A stretch of 13,452 bases of DNA from Porticoccaceae bacterium UBA2002 (lineage in GTDB: Bacteria > Pseudomonadota > Gammaproteobacteria > Pseudomonadales > Porticoccaceae), in the NCBI GenBank assembly GCA_002334915.1, contig DDCQ01000030.1:1-13452 (forward strand), read 5' to 3'. The translations under genes were made by a program, and so were the position numbers. Under the pieces are notes generated by a model. That model saw nothing but the letters and a program-made list of their open reading frames with translations. It did no database searches and had not been told where the DNA came from. This document shows positions 1 to 7,712 of the stretch, piece by piece (within the stretch, counting starts at the first letter, position 1; each line of letters opens with the position of its first letter).

Positions 1-1
1 A

Positions 2-808
2 GAGCCTCAGGACCGCCAGGAGAACCAAGGAAATACTGTACATGTTGAGTTTGCCGCTGGCGAAAACTGGCATAAGGCTGTGGAATACTGCCTGCAGCAG
101 GGTTGGTATGGATTGGAGAATCTCTCTCTTATTCCAGGCAATATGGGTGCGGCGCCTATCCAGAATATCGGCGCCTACGGTGTCGAGCTCTGTGATTTAT
201 TTGTCTCTCTGCGGGCCATTGATATTGCCAGGGGTCAGCCTGTGATGATGGATAAGCAGGCCTGTGAGTTTGGCTATCGCGACAGTATTTTTAAGGGCAA
301 ATTTCAAAATCAGTATCTGATTACTCAGGTTACTTTGGCTCTGTCACTGCAGCCTCGGGTCAATCTCGAGTATCCGGCGCTGGCTGAGGCACTAGCCGCT
401 GTAGACCAGCCAACTCCGCAGATGGTCAGTGCCGCCGTGTGTGCCATACGCAGTGCCAAGCTACCTGATCCTGCTCAGATACCCAATGCCGGAAGTTTCT
501 TTAAGAACCCTGTTGTAGGTCCACAGATGCTTGAGCAGTTACTGGCAGCCAACCCGCAGATGCCTTTCTACTCTCTGGGGAGCTCTGGGGCAAAGATTCC
601 TGCTGCCTGGCTGATTGATCAATGTGGCTTTAAGGGGCTGCGAGATGGCAATGTTGGTGTGCACCAGCATCAGGCGCTAGTGCTGGTCAATTTGGGTGGA
701 ACTGGAACTGAGCTACTGGCTCTGGCTAATCGCATTCAGTCTGAGGTGCTAGAGCGATTCTCCATTGCGCTGGAGATTGAGCCGCGCATCTATGGCCAGC
801 CAGATTAG
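2..808 (+). CDS. murB: UDP-N-acetylenolpyruvoylglucosamine reductase MurB, 5'-truncated by window edge
   Basis: MurB is the cytoplasmic FAD enzyme that uses NADPH to reduce UDP-GlcNAc-enolpyruvate to UDP-MurNAc, the second committed step of peptidoglycan synthesis. The frame is open from base 2, and 268 codons are visible against about 340 in E. coli, so roughly 75 N-terminal residues, including the first part of the FAD-binding domain, lie outside the window. Visible family blocks are GENWH, then GLENLSLIPG and GAAPIQNIGAYGVE, the Tyr-Arg pair of FGYRDS (bases 275-280), AGSFFKNP with the proton-donor Ser (494-496), WLIDQCGFKG, and the C-terminal Glu of EPRI (779-781) that matches the catalytic Glu of E. 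coli MurB. This is the long (type I) form, which carries the extra GYRDS segment. It heads a rightward run with the AlkB-like gene 11 bases downstream. An internal ATG at base 80 is not the start, because conserved sequence precedes it. Confidence 0.96.
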   Translation, partial: EPQDRQENQGNTVHVEFAAGENWHKAVEYCLQQGWYGLENLSLIPGNMGAAPIQNIGAYGVELCDLFVSLRAIDIARGQPVMMDKQACEFGYRDSIFKGKFQNQYLITQVTLALSLQPRVNLEYPALAEALAAVDQPTPQMVSAAVCAIRSAKLPDPAQIPNAGSFFKNPVVGPQMLEQLLAANPQMPFYSLGSSGAKIPAAWLIDQCGFKGLRDGNVGVHQHQALVLVNLGGTGTELLALANRIQSEVLERFSIALEIEPRIYGQPD

Positions 809-819
809 GGTTGTGAGCT

Positions 820-1434
820 ATGGACCTCTTTGATCAGCAGATAATTCCTGTGCCTCTAAGTGCAGAAGCCGGCACCGCTGAAATTAGTTTTTGGCCCAAC
901 TGGCTATCTGACGCTGAGGCAGATGCGCTATTGCAGACCGCGATTGATAAGACTCCCTGGCGACAGGATAGTATTAAAATAATGGGTAAAACTATCCCGT
1001 TGCCAAGACTGCAAAATTGGTTTGGCGACCCAGAGACCAGCTATACTTATTCCAATATTCGCCTGCAGGCTGTGAGCTTTCCCGACTGGATGGACAGACT
1101 TAGACTATCTGTAGAGCAGCACACAGAGAAGCCCTTTAACCGTGCGCTGGTGAACTATTATCGCCATGGTCGCGACAGTGTGGACTGGCATGCTGACGAT
1201 GAACCCGAGCTGGGGCCCGCACCGGTAATTGCCTCTCTCAGCCTGGGTGCTGAGCGGGTATTTCAGTTGCGCCATAACCAGAGTAAAGAGCGATTATCTA
1301 TTGCGCTGCCCCATGGTTCTCTGCTGCTGATGGGGCCAGGAATACAGGCCCACTGGCAGCACCGGATCGCCAAGGTGACGGCACTGCAAGAGCCCAGAGT
1401 GAATTTTACCTTTAGGTATATGGAGAGTAACTAA
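820..1434 (+). CDS. AlkB-like 2-oxoglutarate/Fe(II)-dependent dioxygenase (ALKBH2/3-type)
   Basis: A 204-residue protein of the 2OG-Fe(II) oxygenase superfamily. Seen in the sequence: the iron ligands H124 and D126 in VDWHADDEPELG, the distal ligand H181 in WQHRI, and the 2-oxoglutarate-binding Arg pair R193 and R199 in RVNFTFRY. The N-terminal block PRLQNWFGD (62-70) followed by YTYSNI is characteristic of the ALKBH2/ALKBH3-like bacterial branch rather than of E. coli AlkB itself. By family knowledge such proteins oxidatively demethylate 1-methyladenine and 3-methylcytosine in DNA or RNA; that this one does so is inferred. It starts 11 bases after the murB stop and ends 18 bases before the proposed avtA start, so it is probably co-transcribed with housekeeping genes. 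No ada-like regulator is nearby, and no alkylation-response control is visible. Confidence 0.88.
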   Translation: MDLFDQQIIPVPLSAEAGTAEISFWPNWLSDAEADALLQTAIDKTPWRQDSIKIMGKTIPLPRLQNWFGDPETSYTYSNIRLQAVSFPDWMDRLRLSVEQHTEKPFNRALVNYYRHGRDSVDWHADDEPELGPAPVIASLSLGAERVFQLRHNQSKERLSIALPHGSLLLMGPGIQAHWQHRIAKVTALQEPRVNFTFRYMESN

Positions 1435-1452
1435 TAATGACAGGATGTGATT

Positions 1453-2724
1453 TTGAAACTATCTAATTTTGGCCAGAAATTTACGGCGGCAACCGGTATT
1501 GTCGAGCTGATGGATGATCTGGGCACGGCGCTCAATGAAAACCCGGATATGATTTTTATGGGCGGCGGCAACCCAGGGCGCATTCCTGAAGCCGAGGCTA
1601 TTTTTAAACAGCGCCTGGAATCAGTGCTGGCTAACCCTCAGCAGTTACATAGCCTGATGGGCATATATCAATCACCCCAGGGTGATAAAATATTTCGCGG
1701 CCAGATAGCTAGTTTGCTGCGCAAAGAGTTCGGCTGGGACCTGTCAGAGCGCAATATCGCCATCTCCAATGGCAGCCAGTCGGCATTTTTTATTCTCTAC
1801 AATATGCTTGCCGGCAAAATGCCGGATGGCAGCTATAGATCTATCCATCTACCACTGGCGCCGGAATATATTGGCTATGGCGATATAGGATTGGAGCAAA
1901 ATTTCTTTACCGCCACCAGACCAGAGATTGAGCTGCTCGACGACAATCTATTTAAATATCATGTGGATTTCTCTGGGCTGAATATCAGCGGTGAGTCAAC
2001 GGGGGCACTCTGTGTGTCCCGCCCGACCAATCCCACCGGCAATGTGCTTACTGACAATGAAATCGAGCATCTGGATCAGATTGCCCGGGCTGCGGATATC
2101 CCCTTTATTATCGATGGCGCCTATGGGCTGCCTTTCCCCGGAATACTGTTTAACAATGCCAGTCCCCACTGGAATGACAACAGTATTTTGGTGCTTAGCC
2201 TGTCCAAGCTTGGGCTGCCTGGCGTGCGCACCGGCATTATCGTGGCTCGTGAGGACATAGTGCAGGCATACAGCAATGCCAACACAGTGGTTAATCTTGC
2301 CTGCGGCAATCTGGGGCCCACTATAGCCCGGGAGCTATTTAGCTCTGGTGAGATACTAAGCCTGAGTCGCCAGCTGGTTGGTCCCTTTTATCAGCAGCGG
2401 GCCGAACAGGCGGTCAGCTGGTTTAGGTCCGCGCTTGGTGACCTGCCTTATCGTATTCACAGCCCCGAGGGCGCCATATTTCTGTGGCTGTGGTTTGATG
2501 GACTGCCGATTACCAGCCAGGAGCTTTATCAGCGCTTAAAAGCTCGCGGTGTGCTGGTGGTTCCCGGACATAATTTCTTCCCCGGCATGGATCCAGGCTG
2601 GCGTCATCAGCAGGAATGTATTCGCGTGTCCTATGCCCAGGATGGCAAAACTGTTGAACAGGGCATTCAGATTATTGCTCAGGAAGTGGCCGCTGCCTAT
2701 CAGCAGGCCAGTCAGTCGGCCTAG
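1453..2724 (+). CDS. avtA: Valine--pyruvate aminotransferase AvtA
   Basis: A PLP-dependent fold-type I aminotransferase that interconverts valine plus pyruvate with 2-oxoisovalerate plus alanine, linking branched-chain and alanine metabolism in the cytoplasm. It is close to E. coli AvtA along its whole length: GGGNP near the N terminus, NGSQSAFF, PLAPEYIGY, SRPTNPTGNV (with the PLP-contacting Asn), DGAYG, LSLSKLGLPG with the PLP-binding Lys at about residue 252, EGAIFLWLWF and VPGHNFFPG. Length is 423 residues from the chosen start (E. coli 417). The open frame reaches GTG at 1447, but AGGA at 1442-1445 sits one base from that codon and seven bases from TTG at 1453. Starting at TTG gives MKLSNFGQKF, which lines up with E. 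coli MTFSLFGDKF, so TTG is preferred. trmH follows after 11 bases. Confidence 0.94.
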   Translation: MKLSNFGQKFTAATGIVELMDDLGTALNENPDMIFMGGGNPGRIPEAEAIFKQRLESVLANPQQLHSLMGIYQSPQGDKIFRGQIASLLRKEFGWDLSERNIAISNGSQSAFFILYNMLAGKMPDGSYRSIHLPLAPEYIGYGDIGLEQNFFTATRPEIELLDDNLFKYHVDFSGLNISGESTGALCVSRPTNPTGNVLTDNEIEHLDQIARAADIPFIIDGAYGLPFPGILFNNASPHWNDNSILVLSLSKLGLPGVRTGIIVAREDIVQAYSNANTVVNLACGNLGPTIARELFSSGEILSLSRQLVGPFYQQRAEQAVSWFRSALGDLPYRIHSPEGAIFLWLWFDGLPITSQELYQRLKARGVLVVPGHNFFPGMDPGWRHQQECIRVSYAQDGKTVEQGIQIIAQEVAAAYQQASQSA

Positions 2725-2735
2725 AGTTTGCACAG

Positions 2736-3410
2736 GTGACTGTAGAGCGCTTTAATCGAGCCGCCCAGGTGCTTAGCCTGCGCCAGCCAGATCTCACGGT
2801 GGTTAGCGACTCTGTGCACAAAGGGCAGAATCTTTCGGCTATTGTGCGCACCTGCGATGCGGTGGGTATTATGCAGGTGCATTCGGCTCTGGATGAGGCA
2901 ACCTTCCGCGCCCATACTGGTACCACCATGGGCACTCACAAATGGGTTGAAACTCATGTCTACCGGGATGTGACCGAGCCACTGCAGGCTCTTAAAACCG
3001 ATCAATATCAGATTGTTGCTGCAGATACTGCTGGTGAATCTGTGGACTACCGAGACATTGACTACAGCCGCCCAACAGCGCTGTTATTGGGAGCTGAAAA
3101 GTATGGCATCAGTGATGCAGCTGCGCCCTTTATAGATCAGCGTATTACTGTGCCCATGCTGGGTATGGTGGAGTCATTTAATGTCAGTGTCGCCTGTGCC
3201 ATTATTTTGGCTGAGGCGCGCCGGCAGAGAGAAGAGGCCGGTTTTTACAACCAGCGCCGTCTGACCGATGATCAGTATCAGAGGTTGCTATTTGAATGGA
3301 CTCAACCCCTGCTGGCCAGATATTGCCAGAAACATACTCTGGCTTACCCGCAGCTCGATAAAAAGGGTGATATCGTTGATCCAGATTGGCGCAGAGCGCA
3401 TTCTGTTTAG
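2736..3410 (+). CDS. trmH: tRNA (guanosine(18)-2'-O)-methyltransferase TrmH
   Basis: A SPOUT-class methyltransferase (SpoU/TrmH) that uses SAM to 2'-O-methylate G18 in the D-loop of tRNAs. The three SPOUT motifs are present in order: HKGQNLSAIVRT with N32 and the catalytic Arg R38, LLLGAEKYGI (117-125), and VPMLGMVESFNVSVACAI (139-156), which forms the trefoil knot and SAM pocket. At 224 residues it matches the E. coli TrmH size, including the C-terminal extension after EAGFYNQR. The start is GTG; the next residues (TVERFNRAAQVLSLRQPDL) match the E. coli start region (NPTRYARICEMLARRQPDL). The ribosome site is weak (AGAG about 9 bases upstream), which fits translation downstream of avtA in the same transcript. 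It converges on pabB with only 11 bases between stops and no hairpin terminator visible there. Confidence 0.95.
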   Translation: MTVERFNRAAQVLSLRQPDLTVVSDSVHKGQNLSAIVRTCDAVGIMQVHSALDEATFRAHTGTTMGTHKWVETHVYRDVTEPLQALKTDQYQIVAADTAGESVDYRDIDYSRPTALLLGAEKYGISDAAAPFIDQRITVPMLGMVESFNVSVACAIILAEARRQREEAGFYNQRRLTDDQYQRLLFEWTQPLLARYCQKHTLAYPQLDKKGDIVDPDWRRAHSV

Positions 3411-3421
3411 CCAGATAGATT

Positions 3422-4810
3422 CTACAATGCTTCCAGGCAGTTCAGCAGCGCTCTGATCTTATTCATCGATTCTTCATACTCCGCATCAGCTTCAGAGTCG
3501 GCAACAATACCGCCGCCACCCCAGCAGTGAATAGAAGTGCCATCGGCGACCATTGTGCGAATGGCGATATTGGTATCCATGCGCCTGGATGCACTGATAT
3601 AACCGATACTGCCGCAGTATACCGAGCGCCTCACTGGCTCTAGCTCTTCAATAATTTCCATGGCGCGCTTTTTTGGAGCACCGGTAATAGAGCCGCCGGG
3701 GAAGCTATCGCGCAGCAGATCTATAGCACTGCGGTCCGAGCGCAGTACACCATTGACCGTACTTACCAGGTGGTGAACATTGGGAAAGCTCTCCAGGCTA
3801 AATAGTTTGGGGACTCGGATGCTGCCAGGCTCGCAGTTTTTGCCCAGGTCATTGCGCAGCAGATCTACAATCATCAGGTTCTCTGCGCGGTCCTTACTGC
3901 TATTAACCAGCTGAATGGCATTCTCCTGATCTTCCTCAACGCTCGAGCCTCGCAGTATGGTGCCCTTAATAGGTTTGCTTTCGACACAAATCTGATCCTG
4001 TTCGATATCAGTCTTGATAAAGCGCTCTGGCGATATAGATAGAATTGCCTGCTCCGACCATTGCCAAAATGCCCCGTAGGGTGCTGGTGTGGCCTCGCGC
4101 AGTGCGAGATAGGCCAGCCAAAGATCGCCCTGGTACTGAGCGCTAAGGTGCTGGGTAAAGTTGGTCTGGTAGCAGTCACCGCTGGCGATATAGTTCTTGA
4201 TAGTTGCGATAGACTGGCGGTAATCATCCTTGCAGAGGGTGGGCTTAAACGGGCTGGTAAGCTTGAATTTCTGGCCTCTGGTCAGGTGGCGGTCGCTAAT
4301 ACTGGCCAGCCTCTCGCTGATTTCAGTCTCCACAGACACAGGGCATAGTGGATGAAAAATTAACTGGCTGCGTCGCGCCTCATGATTGACCACCAAACTC
4401 CAGAGATAGCGGCCAACTCGCATATCAGGCAGATCGGCAACGGTTGCCGCGATATTGGGTATATCCACAACAGAGCGGCCCAGATCATAGCCAAAGTAGC
4501 CTAAAAGCCCTCCCACAAAGGGGATTTCTGCGCAGGGCTCAATATCGAGCAGGGGTTGAAGTAATTGGGTGGCCAGCTGAAAGGGGTCCTCAGTGGTACT
4601 GCGACTGCCGCCAGCATCGGTAACTGTGGTGACTTTTCCTCTGGTTTCCAATAACTGGTCTGGACAGGCTGAGATAATATCAAAGCAACCCTGCAGGCTT
4701 CGTGGCTTGCCGCTATCCAGCCAGATAGCTTCGGGCAGGTCGCGCAGGGCAGCAAAAAGCAGCGCGCTATCTTGCAGGTAGGCAATATCCTTGACTCTGA
4801 CTGGCTGCAT
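3422..4810 (-). CDS. pabB: Aminodeoxychorismate synthase component I PabB
   Basis: The chorismate-binding subunit of aminodeoxychorismate synthase, which with a glutamine amidotransferase (PabA) makes 4-amino-4-deoxychorismate for p-aminobenzoate and folate. The N-terminal anthranilate synthase I-like domain (LDSG, GLLGYFGYDLGR) is followed by the chorismate-binding domain with SGDCYQTNFTQ, SPERF, PIKGT (the Lys at about residue 282 is the active-site nucleophile that distinguishes PabB from TrpE), KDRAENLMIVDLLRND, HHLVSTV, FPGGSITGAPK and GGGIVADS. It is 462 residues from ATG at 4810. An in-frame TTG at 4903 would add 31 residues without recognisable family sequence. The ATG choice puts about 10 residues before the first conserved block, as in Pseudomonas PabB, and AAAGAG lies about 9 bases upstream. 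No pabA or pabC is in the window. It is transcribed divergently from the acetyltransferase. Confidence 0.94.
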   Translation of the reverse strand: MQPVRVKDIAYLQDSALLFAALRDLPEAIWLDSGKPRSLQGCFDIISACPDQLLETRGKVTTVTDAGGSRSTTEDPFQLATQLLQPLLDIEPCAEIPFVGGLLGYFGYDLGRSVVDIPNIAATVADLPDMRVGRYLWSLVVNHEARRSQLIFHPLCPVSVETEISERLASISDRHLTRGQKFKLTSPFKPTLCKDDYRQSIATIKNYIASGDCYQTNFTQHLSAQYQGDLWLAYLALREATPAPYGAFWQWSEQAILSISPERFIKTDIEQDQICVESKPIKGTILRGSSVEEDQENAIQLVNSSKDRAENLMIVDLLRNDLGKNCEPGSIRVPKLFSLESFPNVHHLVSTVNGVLRSDRSAIDLLRDSFPGGSITGAPKKRAMEIIEELEPVRRSVYCGSIGYISASRRMDTNIAIRTMVADGTSIHCWGGGGIVADSEADAEYEESMNKIRALLNCLEAL

Positions 4811-4951
4811 CTCTTTTGGCTCTTTACCTTTGGCTTCCGCCCTGTAAAGCGGGTACTCTAAGTTCTCTACTGGCTTTAAGCAATGGCCAATTGGTGGTAT
4901 CAATGGTTTAATTTGATCGGCTGCAACCCATTGTTCTGAGGACGACCTAAG
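4811..4951. promoter_or_regulatory. Divergent intergenic region between pabB and the GNAT gene
   Basis: A 141-base gap between the preferred pabB start and the acetyltransferase ATG must hold promoters for both directions. GAGGA at 4938-4942, nine bases before the ATG at 4952, is a clear ribosome site for the rightward gene. I see no convincing sigma-70 pair or operator here. If pabB really began at TTG 4903 the gap would shrink to 48 bases. Confidence 0.5.
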
Positions 4952-5407
4952 ATGTTGAAAATACGCACTGCTTGCCTTGAAGACGCCCAGTTACTGAGCG
5001 CTCATAACTGCGCTATGGCACTGGAAACCGAGGATAAAATACTTGATTCTGCCGCCTCCTTGGCTGGGGTCGAGGGGCTTTTCGAGCGTCCTCAGTTTGG
5101 TTTTTATCTGGTGGCTGAGGTGGATTCTGTGCCAGTGGCCACCCTAATGGTCACCTATGAATGGTCCGATTGGCGCAATGGCCTGTTCTGGTGGATCCAG
5201 TCGGTCTATGTGAAAGCAGAGTTTCGTCGCCAGGGAATTTATCGCGCCATGTATCAGCAACTGCAGCTGATGGCTGAGGCTTCATCTATTCCAGTCTGTG
5301 GTTTTAGGCTCTATGCCGAAACCGAAAATACTAATGCTCAGGCAACCTATAGAGACTGCGGCATGAAGGCCTGTGACTATGTGATGTTTGAGCAGACTGT
5401 TGCTTGA
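4952..5407 (+). CDS. GNAT family N-acetyltransferase
   Basis: A 151-residue single-domain protein of the GCN5-related N-acetyltransferase fold, which transfers acetyl from acetyl-CoA to an amine. Motif A is visible: beta-4 (IQSVYV, 82-87), then RRQGIYRAMYQQL (92-104) with the Q-x-x-G-x-G/A-type pyrophosphate loop represented by RRQGIY. Motif B follows as LYAETENTNAQATYRDCGM, with the usual N-x-x-A-x-x-x-Y-x-x-x-G-M pattern near 128-138. The Trp-rich stretch (71-81) before motif A may line the acceptor site. Substrate cannot be told from sequence, and the neighbours (pabB, feoB) give no hint. It has its own ribosome site (GAGGA, 9-base spacing) and probably its own promoter in the divergent gap. 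It converges on feoB with 12 bases between stops. Confidence 0.87.
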   Translation: MLKIRTACLEDAQLLSAHNCAMALETEDKILDSAASLAGVEGLFERPQFGFYLVAEVDSVPVATLMVTYEWSDWRNGLFWWIQSVYVKAEFRRQGIYRAMYQQLQLMAEASSIPVCGFRLYAETENTNAQATYRDCGMKACDYVMFEQTVA

Positions 5408-5419
5408 GTGGCAGGCTGA

Positions 5420-7267
5420 TTAGACCAATAACTCGACCAGATGAAAGACCGCCAGTGCTGCTGTATAGGCAAAAATACTGTAGCTGATAAAAAGCTGTAG
5501 CGGCAGCCGCCACGAGCCAGTTTCCCGCTGCAGCACGGCTAGCGTGGAAACACATTGCAATGCGATGGCAAAAAATACCAGCAGGGCAGCACCAGCCCCC
5601 AGAGGCAGACCACTATCCTGAATCTGCTGCGCCAGAGAGGTAAAGTTCTCTTCGGCACCCTCGATACCAAACATGGTGCCCAGAGTACCCACAAACACTT
5701 CCCGCGCCAGGAAGGAAGACAGGATAGCCACCCCATAGCGCCAGTCCAGGCCAAAGGGAGCGAATAAAGGCTCGATCCACTGGCCCATGGTACCCAGCCA
5801 AGAATCACCTAATGAGGTGCCATAGTTAGGGAAATAACCCAGCACCCAGATAACGACAGTTACCGCAAAGATCACCTTGCCCGCCTTGGTGACAAAATGT
5901 TTGCTTCGATTCCAGGCATTAATAATTAACGGGCGCCAGGAGGGTAGACGGTAGGGGGGCATTTCCAATACAAAGGGCAGATCAGTTCGCAACTCGGCAT
6001 TGCTGCGCGATACCAGAGCAGTGACCAGCAGGGCGCAGAGAATGCCGAACAGGTAGATGGCAAACATAGCCAGGCCCTGCCAGCCTACCAGGCCTCCCAT
6101 GGCTTTTTGCGCCGGTATAAATGCCGCAATAATAAGGCTATATACTGGTAGACGAGCAGAGCAGGGCATCAGCGGAATCGCCAGATAGGTCAGCCAGCGC
6201 TTGCGGGTAGACTCTACAGTGCGAGCGGCATAGACGCCGGGAATGGCGCAGGCCACGCCAGACAGCATGGGGATAAAACTCTTGCCGGTGAGGCCAAAAA
6301 AGCGCAGAGGCTTGTGGCAGATAACGGCGGCGCGAGCCAGATAGCCACTGTCTTCAAGCATGCCCACCACCAGAGTAAGCACAAATATCTGTGGCACAAA
6401 TACCAGAAAAGCACCTATGCCGCCAAATAGGGCGTCGGAGGTAAAATCACTGGCCACACCAGCTGGTATCAGAGGCAGAACCACCGAGGCCAGCCACTGA
6501 ATAGAGGCTTCCACGCCATCCATTGCCGGCGCGGCCCAGGTAAAGATAGATTGGAACAGCAGATACATAATAACCAGAAAGCTGAGACCACCGAACCAGG
6601 AGTGCAGAAAGAAACTATCCAGTCTGGTCTGGGTATTAATTAACAGATCACCTCTGGGGCCATATTTTTCTGCCAGCTCCTGGGCGTGTAGATGATTCAC
6701 CGAATCATCGCTGGCAATAATGTCGCTCTGAAACTTCTCTGGTGGCACTGTTGTGTCGGCAAGGCTCTGGGAGATTTGCTCCAGGCCAGCGCCGGTCTTG
6801 GCCGATAGAGGAAGCACAGATACCTTCAATGCCTCGCTTAGGCCAGAGGCATCAAACTGCATACTGTGCTGATCCAGCACATCTACCATATTGGCGGCAA
6901 TTAGAACTGGTTTATTGTACCTATGGCAGGTTTCCAGTACCTGCAGGGCAAAGATAAGGCCTTTTTCCAGCCGAGTACTGTCGACCACACAGACCACGGC
7001 ATCCAGCAGGTTGTCTTCTAGAGCGCTGATAAATGCCTCAACAGCAACCTTTTCTTCACCGGAAATAGCCTGCATAGAATAGACGCCGGGAAAATCTAAA
7101 TACTGGATACTGCTGTCGTGGAGGCTCTGCCCCGAAGCTATATTGACCGTGATGCCGGGAAAATTGGCGACCTTTTGATTGAGGCCAGTGAGGCGGTTAA
7201 ACAGCAGACTCTTGCCACTGTTGGGGCTGCCAATAAGGGCAATCCTGGAGGCTTGAGTCGATGACAT
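5420..7267 (-). CDS. feoB: Ferrous iron transporter FeoB
   Basis: An inner-membrane Fe(II) transporter with a cytoplasmic G-protein domain. G motifs are clear: G1 GSPNSGKS (13-20), G2 T40 in PGITV, G3 DFPG (58-61, where DLPG is usual), G4 NMVD (126-129) and a G5-like SAK (155-157). After a helical linker come membrane segments from about residue 222, two gate-type regions and conserved Cys: YLARAAV (309-315), GKSFIPMLSGVACAIPGV (C340), CSARLPVY (C369) and SSFLAREVFVGTLGTMFG (516-533). At 615 residues it belongs to the shorter FeoB forms (E. coli 773). It lacks an extended C-terminal cytoplasmic region, and no feoC follows. It is translated 17 bases after feoA in the same operon; no good Shine-Dalgarno precedes its ATG, suggesting coupling to feoA. 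Expression is probably iron-repressed through the Fur-like site upstream of feoA. Confidence 0.96.
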   Translation of the reverse strand: MSSTQASRIALIGSPNSGKSLLFNRLTGLNQKVANFPGITVNIASGQSLHDSSIQYLDFPGVYSMQAISGEEKVAVEAFISALEDNLLDAVVCVVDSTRLEKGLIFALQVLETCHRYNKPVLIAANMVDVLDQHSMQFDASGLSEALKVSVLPLSAKTGAGLEQISQSLADTTVPPEKFQSDIIASDDSVNHLHAQELAEKYGPRGDLLINTQTRLDSFFLHSWFGGLSFLVIMYLLFQSIFTWAAPAMDGVEASIQWLASVVLPLIPAGVASDFTSDALFGGIGAFLVFVPQIFVLTLVVGMLEDSGYLARAAVICHKPLRFFGLTGKSFIPMLSGVACAIPGVYAARTVESTRKRWLTYLAIPLMPCSARLPVYSLIIAAFIPAQKAMGGLVGWQGLAMFAIYLFGILCALLVTALVSRSNAELRTDLPFVLEMPPYRLPSWRPLIINAWNRSKHFVTKAGKVIFAVTVVIWVLGYFPNYGTSLGDSWLGTMGQWIEPLFAPFGLDWRYGVAILSSFLAREVFVGTLGTMFGIEGAEENFTSLAQQIQDSGLPLGAGAALLVFFAIALQCVSTLAVLQRETGSWRLPLQLFISYSIFAYTAALAVFHLVELLV

Positions 7268-7284
7268 TGGCGGGGAAGTGTTAC

Positions 7285-7509
7285 TTAGGCAACTTCGATT
7301 AACGAAGCAATACTGTCATCTAATGAGTAGACGGTGTTGTTAACGCGGTATAGCTTGGGTGCGCCCATGCTTGGAGACATTACGCAGGCAATCTGCTCAC
7401 CAGGGTGAAAGCCCAGCTCGCTGAGGCGTGTTCGGTAGCCACTTTCAATGCTTGATTTAAAGCGGCTGACTTTGGCGCTGGCGCCCTGTGTAAGATCCCA
7501 AAGAGTCAT
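7285..7509 (-). CDS. feoA: Ferrous iron transport protein FeoA
   Basis: A 74-residue SH3-like-fold protein of the FeoA family, a small cytoplasmic partner needed for FeoB function, probably acting on its G-protein domain or the membrane complex. Seen: the opening MTLWDLTQGASAKV (family pattern L-x-x-L-x-x-G-x-x-A-x-V), RLSELGFHPGEQI (28-40), which is the family signature R-L-x-E-L-G-F-x-P-G, and the closing strand SLDDSIASLIEV. It is the first gene of the leftward feoAB operon, 17 bases ahead of feoB. GAGA about 7 bases before the ATG is a weak ribosome site. A Fur-box-like sequence lies 59-77 bases upstream of the start. Confidence 0.94.
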   Translation of the reverse strand: MTLWDLTQGASAKVSRFKSSIESGYRTRLSELGFHPGEQIACVMSPSMGAPKLYRVNNTVYSLDDSIASLIEVA

Positions 7510-7567
7510 AGTCTGTCTCTAAATAAGTAGTGAAGCCATTGTACGATAGATTCAGCTAAATGTGAAT

Positions 7568-7586
7568 AATATTGATTCTCATTTGC
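7568..7586. promoter_or_regulatory. Fur-box-like operator upstream of feoAB
   Basis: The 19 bases AATATTGATTCTCATTTGC match the classical Fur consensus (GATAATGATAATCATTATC) at 13 of 19 positions by direct comparison, including the TGAT...TCAT core. It lies in the 5' region of feoA, an iron-uptake operon typically repressed by Fe(II)-Fur, and is surrounded by A/T-rich sequence suited to a promoter. I could not place a convincing -35/-10 pair around it. It also lies about 130 bases upstream of the divergent ygiQ start. Confidence 0.65.
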
Positions 7587-7659
7587 AAATTACTTTAAGC
7601 AGACACAATTGGGAGAGTCATTAGCACCATTAAATCACTCGCTGGGGCATCAAATCCGC

Positions 7660-7665
7660 TACAAT
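7660..7665 (+). promoter_or_regulatory. Candidate -10 element for ygiQ (TACAAT)
   Basis: TACAAT differs from the sigma-70 -10 consensus at one base and would place the transcript start near 7672, giving a leader of about 41 bases to ATG 7713. No good -35 hexamer is found at 16-18 bases upstream, so the call is tentative. If right, it argues against TTG 7677 as the ygiQ start, because that codon would be only about 5 bases into the transcript. Confidence 0.4.
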
Positions 7666-7712
7666 GGCGCCGATTTTTGACAATCAACCTGCGATTAAAG
7701 CGGATTTCAGTT

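Noticed and set aside
2721..3005. Leftward frames opposite trmH (87 and 94 codons)
   Set aside because: They are antisense to the TrmH SPOUT motifs and have no recognisable protein features.
4811..4903. 31-residue N-terminal extension of PabB from TTG 4903
   Set aside because: The extension has no recognisable family sequence; ATG 4810 gives the usual PabB N-terminal length and has a better ribosome site.
7677..7712. TTG start for ygiQ giving 12 more residues
   Set aside because: No ribosome site, no family sequence in the extension, and it would begin only about 5 bases after the predicted transcript start.
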